A stretch of DNA of 16,466 nucleotides from UBA8337 sp965662725 (lineage in GTDB: Bacteria; Pseudomonadota; Alphaproteobacteria; RS24). The position numbers and the translations under genes were made by a program. The notes beneath the pieces were generated by a model. The model saw only the letters and a program-made list of their open reading frames with translations. It ran no database searches and was not told the origin of the DNA. The first letter of the stretch is position 1; every line of letters begins with the position of its first letter. The DNA lies in NCBI GenBank assembly GCA_965662725.1, contig CBFIIT010000036.1:1-16466 (forward strand). The letters are read 5' to 3'. Shown here one piece after another: positions 13,662 to 16,466 of this stretch.

Positions 13662-14768
13662 GTGCAGACGGTCGAAGCCAATAATGAGCTGTTTCATGCG
13701 GGCGATAAGGGCACAGTTTTGGTGGATAAAAAAACCGGCCAGCTGACCATCGAAGAAGTTGGCTCGCCGCATCGGTTTTTGACTTTGGTACATATGAATG
13801 GCGACAAGCACAAAGCCTATCGCAATTTAACCGCAAGCTGGTTTGGCCCGAAGTCGCTGCGCCAATTAGAGCCACGCATTCGCGCCCGCATGCAACAAAC
13901 GCTTGAGCGGTTGAAGTCAACCGAAGGGGTGTGCGATTTTGCCCGCGATATTGCACTGCTTTACCCGCTGCGGGTGATTATGGACGTTTTGGGCGCTGAT
14001 GATGATGCCGAAAGTCTGTTGCTGCGCCTGACCCAGGAAGCATTTGGCAGCGGGGACCCGGAGGCGAATGCCACGGGCCGTGTGTATAAGTCAGCTGCCG
14101 AACAGCAGCAGGCCATATCGGACATCGCTATGGAAGCCTATGCCTATTTTGCCGAGTTGACTTCGACGCGTCGGGGGAAACCAGAAAATGATTTAGCCAG
14201 CGTGTTTGCCAATGGTACGATTAACGGCGAACCGCTGGGTGAGGTTGAAACTTTTGGTTACTATGTCATCACGGCAACAGCGGGTCATGACACTACCTCC
14301 AATTCAACCTCGTCGGGCATGCTGGCCTTGTGTGAAAACCCAGCGCTGTTGAAACAATTACAAGACGACCCGTCGCTTATCCCCGGCTTTGTCGAGGAGA
14401 GCATTCGCTGGGAGTCGCCGGTGAAACATTTTATGCGGACAGCGGTGCGTGACACACAGTTAAGTGGCGTCGACGTTTCTGCAGGCGATTGGATGATGGT
14501 CAATTTCGCTTCGGCTAGCCGCGACGAAGAAATTTATGAAAACCCGTTTGAGTTTGACATCACCCGCAAACCGAACCGCCATATGGCTCTCGGTTATGGA
14601 CCGCATGTTTGCTTGGGGCAGCATTTGGCGCGTCTTGAAATGCGCATATTCTGGGAAGAGTTATTGCCGCGCCTCAAATCGGTAGAACTAACCGGACCGG
14701 CGAAACGCGTCGGCGCAAGCTTTGTTTCCGGCCCATTCAGCGTGCCGATAAAGTTTGAATTCGAATAA
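13662..14768 (+). CDS. Cytochrome P450, N-terminally incomplete
   Basis: This 368-codon frame, opening with GTG 13662, holds the body of a soluble bacterial P450 monooxygenase. The I-helix motif is AGHDTTS (207-213), with the acid-alcohol pair D210-T211. The K-helix ExxR is E246-R249 in ESIRW. The haem loop is LGYGPHVCLGQ with thiolate ligand C317; the usual first Phe of FGxGxHxC is Leu here. The C-helix region contains HKAYRNLTASWFGPKSL. Bacterial P450s are usually 400-420 aa; about 40-60 N-terminal residues are missing, and GTG 13662 has no ribosome binding site and falls mid-domain. The gene is therefore probably inactive or recently broken, although the rest shows no stop or frameshift. 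No ferredoxin or ferredoxin reductase gene is nearby, and the substrate is unknown. Confidence 0.85.
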   Translation: MQTVEANNELFHAGDKGTVLVDKKTGQLTIEEVGSPHRFLTLVHMNGDKHKAYRNLTASWFGPKSLRQLEPRIRARMQQTLERLKSTEGVCDFARDIALLYPLRVIMDVLGADDDAESLLLRLTQEAFGSGDPEANATGRVYKSAAEQQQAISDIAMEAYAYFAELTSTRRGKPENDLASVFANGTINGEPLGEVETFGYYVITATAGHDTTSNSTSSGMLALCENPALLKQLQDDPSLIPGFVEESIRWESPVKHFMRTAVRDTQLSGVDVSAGDWMMVNFASASRDEEIYENPFEFDITRKPNRHMALGYGPHVCLGQHLARLEMRIFWEELLPRLKSVELTGPAKRVGASFVSGPFSVPIKFEFE

Positions 14769-14833
14769 GGCAAAAAAAATTAGCGATATTCTTGTTATAA
14801 GCGGGGCGTACCAACTTTTAATCCTGCACCCTT

Positions 14834-14851
14834 CGTGAGCCGGTGCTCACG
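14834..14851. terminator. Strong hairpin between convergent P450 and 4-TM genes
   Basis: CGTGAGC-CGGT-GCTCACG is a perfect 7-bp GC-rich stem with a 4-base loop, located between the P450 stop and the stop of the convergent membrane-protein gene. No T-run follows on either strand, so it is either a non-canonical transcription end structure or a 3' mRNA-stabilising stem. Confidence 0.45.
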
Positions 14852-14862
14852 GCGGCAGATAG

Positions 14863-15261
14863 CTATGCCAGCAGCACCATGACCGACGCCGCGCCAAAGC
14901 CAAGCGTGGTTATAACAAAACTGGCCGTTGTGCCAGTGGCAAAAAGCGGCCCCGGCCTAAAGTCTTCGGCGGTGTGCATAGCGACCAAAATAAAGGTGAA
15001 AGAGTTTGTGAAACCACCAATGACCATAAACCATATAGCCCAAGCCGGATAAGTGATGCCAAACGTATTGGCCAACAGATAAAACCCGATGAGCAAGAGC
15101 GCCATCAACAAAAAATCAATATGGCCTTTGACAATGTGGTCGCTGCTGGGGAAGCGTTCTTGTAATTTTGGCATTTGCATAATCCGAACTGCGGTCGCCA
15201 GCCACGCTAGGGCCAGTGAAATTAAAACAAAGACGGACGCACCGATGACCATAACTTGCAT
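14863..15261 (-). CDS. Four-helix membrane protein, third gene of the cupin operon
   Basis: This 132-aa protein has four predicted membrane helices (about 5-25, 47-66, 73-95, 108-131). Polar residues inside or at the edge of helices stand out: H42, H47 and D49 (DHIVKGHIDFLLMALLLIGF), N86 and H96. They could bind a metal or cofactor or form an active site, but no family is recognised with confidence. ATG 15261 has AGGAG at good spacing. It starts 10 bases after the stop of the helical protein gene, so it is the last gene of a three-gene operon. Confidence 0.72.
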   Translation of the reverse strand: MQVMVIGASVFVLISLALAWLATAVRIMQMPKLQERFPSSDHIVKGHIDFLLMALLLIGFYLLANTFGITYPAWAIWFMVIGGFTNSFTFILVAMHTAEDFRPGPLFATGTTASFVITTLGFGAASVMVLLA

Positions 15262-15271
15262 AAAAAAACTC

Positions 15272-15775
15272 CTAGTTTGCGCTTGGCAAAGTGAGGGGGA
15301 AATCTAGAAATGTTGCGAGCGGCGCCGCCGGGTCGGGGGCGCCAGCAGCAATGTTTTCGCAGACCTGCAAAATCACCCGCTCATGCGCACCGATAAACGA
15401 AGCGACTTGATGAGCCTCGGCGTCGTCATCGGCTGACACCATATCGGCCAGTGCTTCGTATTGCGGTAAACCATGCGCTTTAATGCCGTCGGCCATAGCA
15501 CTAAATTTCTCCGTCCATGGCGTATTGAGCATGGTCTCCGCCATACTGACACCGCGGGCAATCGACTTTGCATCATCATTCAACGGCAGGCCAAGCCGCG
15601 CCAGCAAGGGACGCACTTTCACTTTGCCCTCGGTCTCTAGCTGTAACAAAGCGCCCAAGATACAATTCTGTTCGTCATTTTCGGCATGCTGCAAAAGTGT
15701 CGAGAAAAACGCTTCGCCAAATTGCTCGCCGTGGTAGACCCCCAAAAGGCTGTCTTTAAATGCATTGCTGACCAT
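15272..15775 (-). CDS. Helical protein, possibly ferritin-like; unknown function
   Basis: This 167-aa all-helical protein has no signal peptide. The first helix YHGEQFGEAFFSTLLQHAEND has carboxylates E17 and E21 one turn apart; the second contains QLETEGKVKVRPLLARLGL; the last carries FIGAHERVILQVCENIAAG (H131, E132). The spacing of Glu and His residues on long helices suggests a ferritin-like di-iron four-helix bundle, but this is pattern-level inference. The 3' end runs into a proline- and alanine-rich tail. ATG 15775 follows AGGA. It lies 17 bases after the cupin gene and 10 bases before the 4-TM gene. Confidence 0.7.
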   Translation of the reverse strand: MVSNAFKDSLLGVYHGEQFGEAFFSTLLQHAENDEQNCILGALLQLETEGKVKVRPLLARLGLPLNDDAKSIARGVSMAETMLNTPWTEKFSAMADGIKAHGLPQYEALADMVSADDDAEAHQVASFIGAHERVILQVCENIAAGAPDPAAPLATFLDFPLTLPSAN

Positions 15776-15792
15776 GCCGTGTTTCCTGCCGG

Positions 15793-16149
15793 TTATGCTG
15801 CGGTCATGAAATATTTGCGCATATATGTTGTAACGTGCCAGGTGAACGCTGCGCCTTTGGTAACAAATACCACCTCGCCCGGGCCGAACACTTCCTCGAC
15901 ACCATTGTGATGGGTCAGCACCAACTCGCCGGAAATAATCGTCATCTTTTCGTTTACCGGGTAGCTCTCAATCTCCATTTTGCAAGGTGCGCCCTCCCAA
16001 AGGCCGGCTGCCACTGCGCCATCTGGCGCAGCATAAAAAGGGGTGGTGAACTCGCTTGTGTCATCGGTGGTAAAACAGGCTTTTGGAATAAGTTGCGATG
16101 GCACTCGGCCGGTGCCGGCCTCAGGCGAAATTTTGAAACTCTCTGTCAT
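15793..16149 (-). CDS. Cupin-domain protein (DUF861/cupin_3 type)
   Basis: This protein of about 118 aa has a single cupin barrel of the DUF861/EutQ-like type. AGLWEGAPCKMEIESYPVNE is the first conserved block, MTIISGELVLTHHNG the strand-turn that follows, and FGPGEVVFVTKGAAFTWHV with RKYF the second block. Small single-cupin proteins bind ligands or metals and include sugar- and ethanolamine-related proteins; the exact role is unknown. ATG 16149 has AGGA eight bases upstream and is preferred over ATG 16158. It is the first gene of the minus-strand operon with the helical and 4-TM proteins. Confidence 0.85.
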   Translation of the reverse strand: MTESFKISPEAGTGRVPSQLIPKACFTTDDTSEFTTPFYAAPDGAVAAGLWEGAPCKMEIESYPVNEKMTIISGELVLTHHNGVEEVFGPGEVVFVTKGAAFTWHVTTYMRKYFMTAA

Positions 16150-16329
16150 CTTGGGCATCCTACATTTTGGCTAACGTCCGACTATTGATGTGAGAATACG
16201 CTTTTTTTATCTCGTGTCTACACGGGTACAGAAACTTCTCAAATGTAATGTCCCGATTTATCGCGCATCGTGTATTGCCTCTGAATTGAGGTCTAGTTTA
16301 CGCTGATTTGTATCAAGGAGAGAGTTGAT
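16150..16329. other. AT-rich divergent control region
   Basis: This 180-base region separates the cupin operon from the small lipoprotein gene and must hold promoters for both. Short inverted repeats are present (CGTG-TCTA-CACG, and CCTC-TGAATT-GAGG close to the lipoprotein gene). No convincing -35/-10 pair could be assigned. Confidence 0.4.
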
Positions 16330-16425
16330 ATGCGTTTTATATTACTATGTATCTTGACATTAGCAGTCGCGGCGTGCGGTGGGCAAAGTGTCACTTCGGC
16401 TGGGTTTATGTTTTTTCTTGATTAA
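16330..16425 (+). CDS. Small lipoprotein, 31 aa
   Basis: ATG 16330 opens a 31-codon frame ending TAA at 16423-16425. The N-terminus MRFILLCILTLAVAAC has a short basic start, a hydrophobic core and a lipobox VAAC with C16 as lipidation site, followed by GGQS. The mature part would be only about 16 residues. A strong AAGGAG ribosome binding site stands nine bases upstream. It resembles entericidin-like or other tiny lipoproteins in layout, not in recognisable sequence. It is divergent from the cupin operon. Confidence 0.6.
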   Translation: MRFILLCILTLAVAACGGQSVTSAGFMFFLD

Positions 16426-16466
16426 TTCTCCGCGCTCAATCAATTCGGCTACAATCCATTTTACGG

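Noticed and set aside
13510..13664. Programmed frameshifting or stop-codon readthrough in the P450 gene
   Set aside because: No slippery heptamer or recoding structure is evident, and two lesions so close together fit pseudogenisation or sequence error better.
1..16466. CRISPR array, insertion sequence, integrase, toxin-antitoxin pair or phage genes
   Set aside because: No regularly spaced repeats, transposase or integrase motifs, or toxin-antitoxin-like gene pairs were seen on either strand.

Overview
The window reads as chromosomal DNA of an alphaproteobacterium. The evidence is a gene for the NDUFS4-like complex I accessory subunit (ETC complex I subunit conserved region), a two-domain cold-shock protein with an acidic tail, a LpxL/HtrB-type lipid A acyltransferase (so Gram-negative), and bacterial-type tRNAs with encoded CCA. 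The genus cannot be named from the sequence. Most of the window has ordinary, moderately GC-rich coding sequence; one stretch around 12.4-13.5 kb is clearly more AT-rich.

Layout, left to right. A 5'-truncated tRNA-Glu is followed by three minus-strand genes: a GloA-type glyoxalase, a secreted Sel1-like protein and an exported MsrA, a set that fits electrophile and oxidant defence. Divergent to these run an alpha/beta hydrolase and a Sir2 deacylase (probable operon), the two-domain cold-shock protein, a PaaI-type thioesterase and an intact tRNA-Pro. Next come three convergent gene pairs packed with almost no spacing: a secreted cupredoxin-like protein against a 4-TM protein; an 88-aa secreted protein against a GPH-family sugar:cation symporter; and a 168-aa secreted protein against a CvpA-like membrane protein. 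A LpxL/HtrB acyltransferase on the minus strand then diverges from a secreted cyclase-family metal hydrolase, which is followed by the NDUFS4-like gene.

The right part looks more accessory. A TetR regulator has a clean 23-bp palindrome over its probable promoter. It is followed by an AT-rich WaaE-like glycosyltransferase gene with no partner glycan genes, and then by a cytochrome P450 whose body is intact but whose N-terminal coding region carries an in-frame stop and a one-base frameshift. The last block is a tight three-gene minus-strand operon (cupin, possible ferritin-like helical protein, 4-TM protein), the best candidate here for an undescribed functional unit. At the edge lies a 31-codon lipoprotein gene with a strong ribosome binding site.

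No CRISPR array, insertion sequence, integrase, phage gene, origin or recognisable defence system is visible. The most interesting points are the damaged P450 beside the AT-rich glycosyltransferase, the TetR operator, the cupin/ferritin-like/4-TM operon, and the tail-to-tail gene pairs, one of which has both stop codons inside a shared terminator hairpin.
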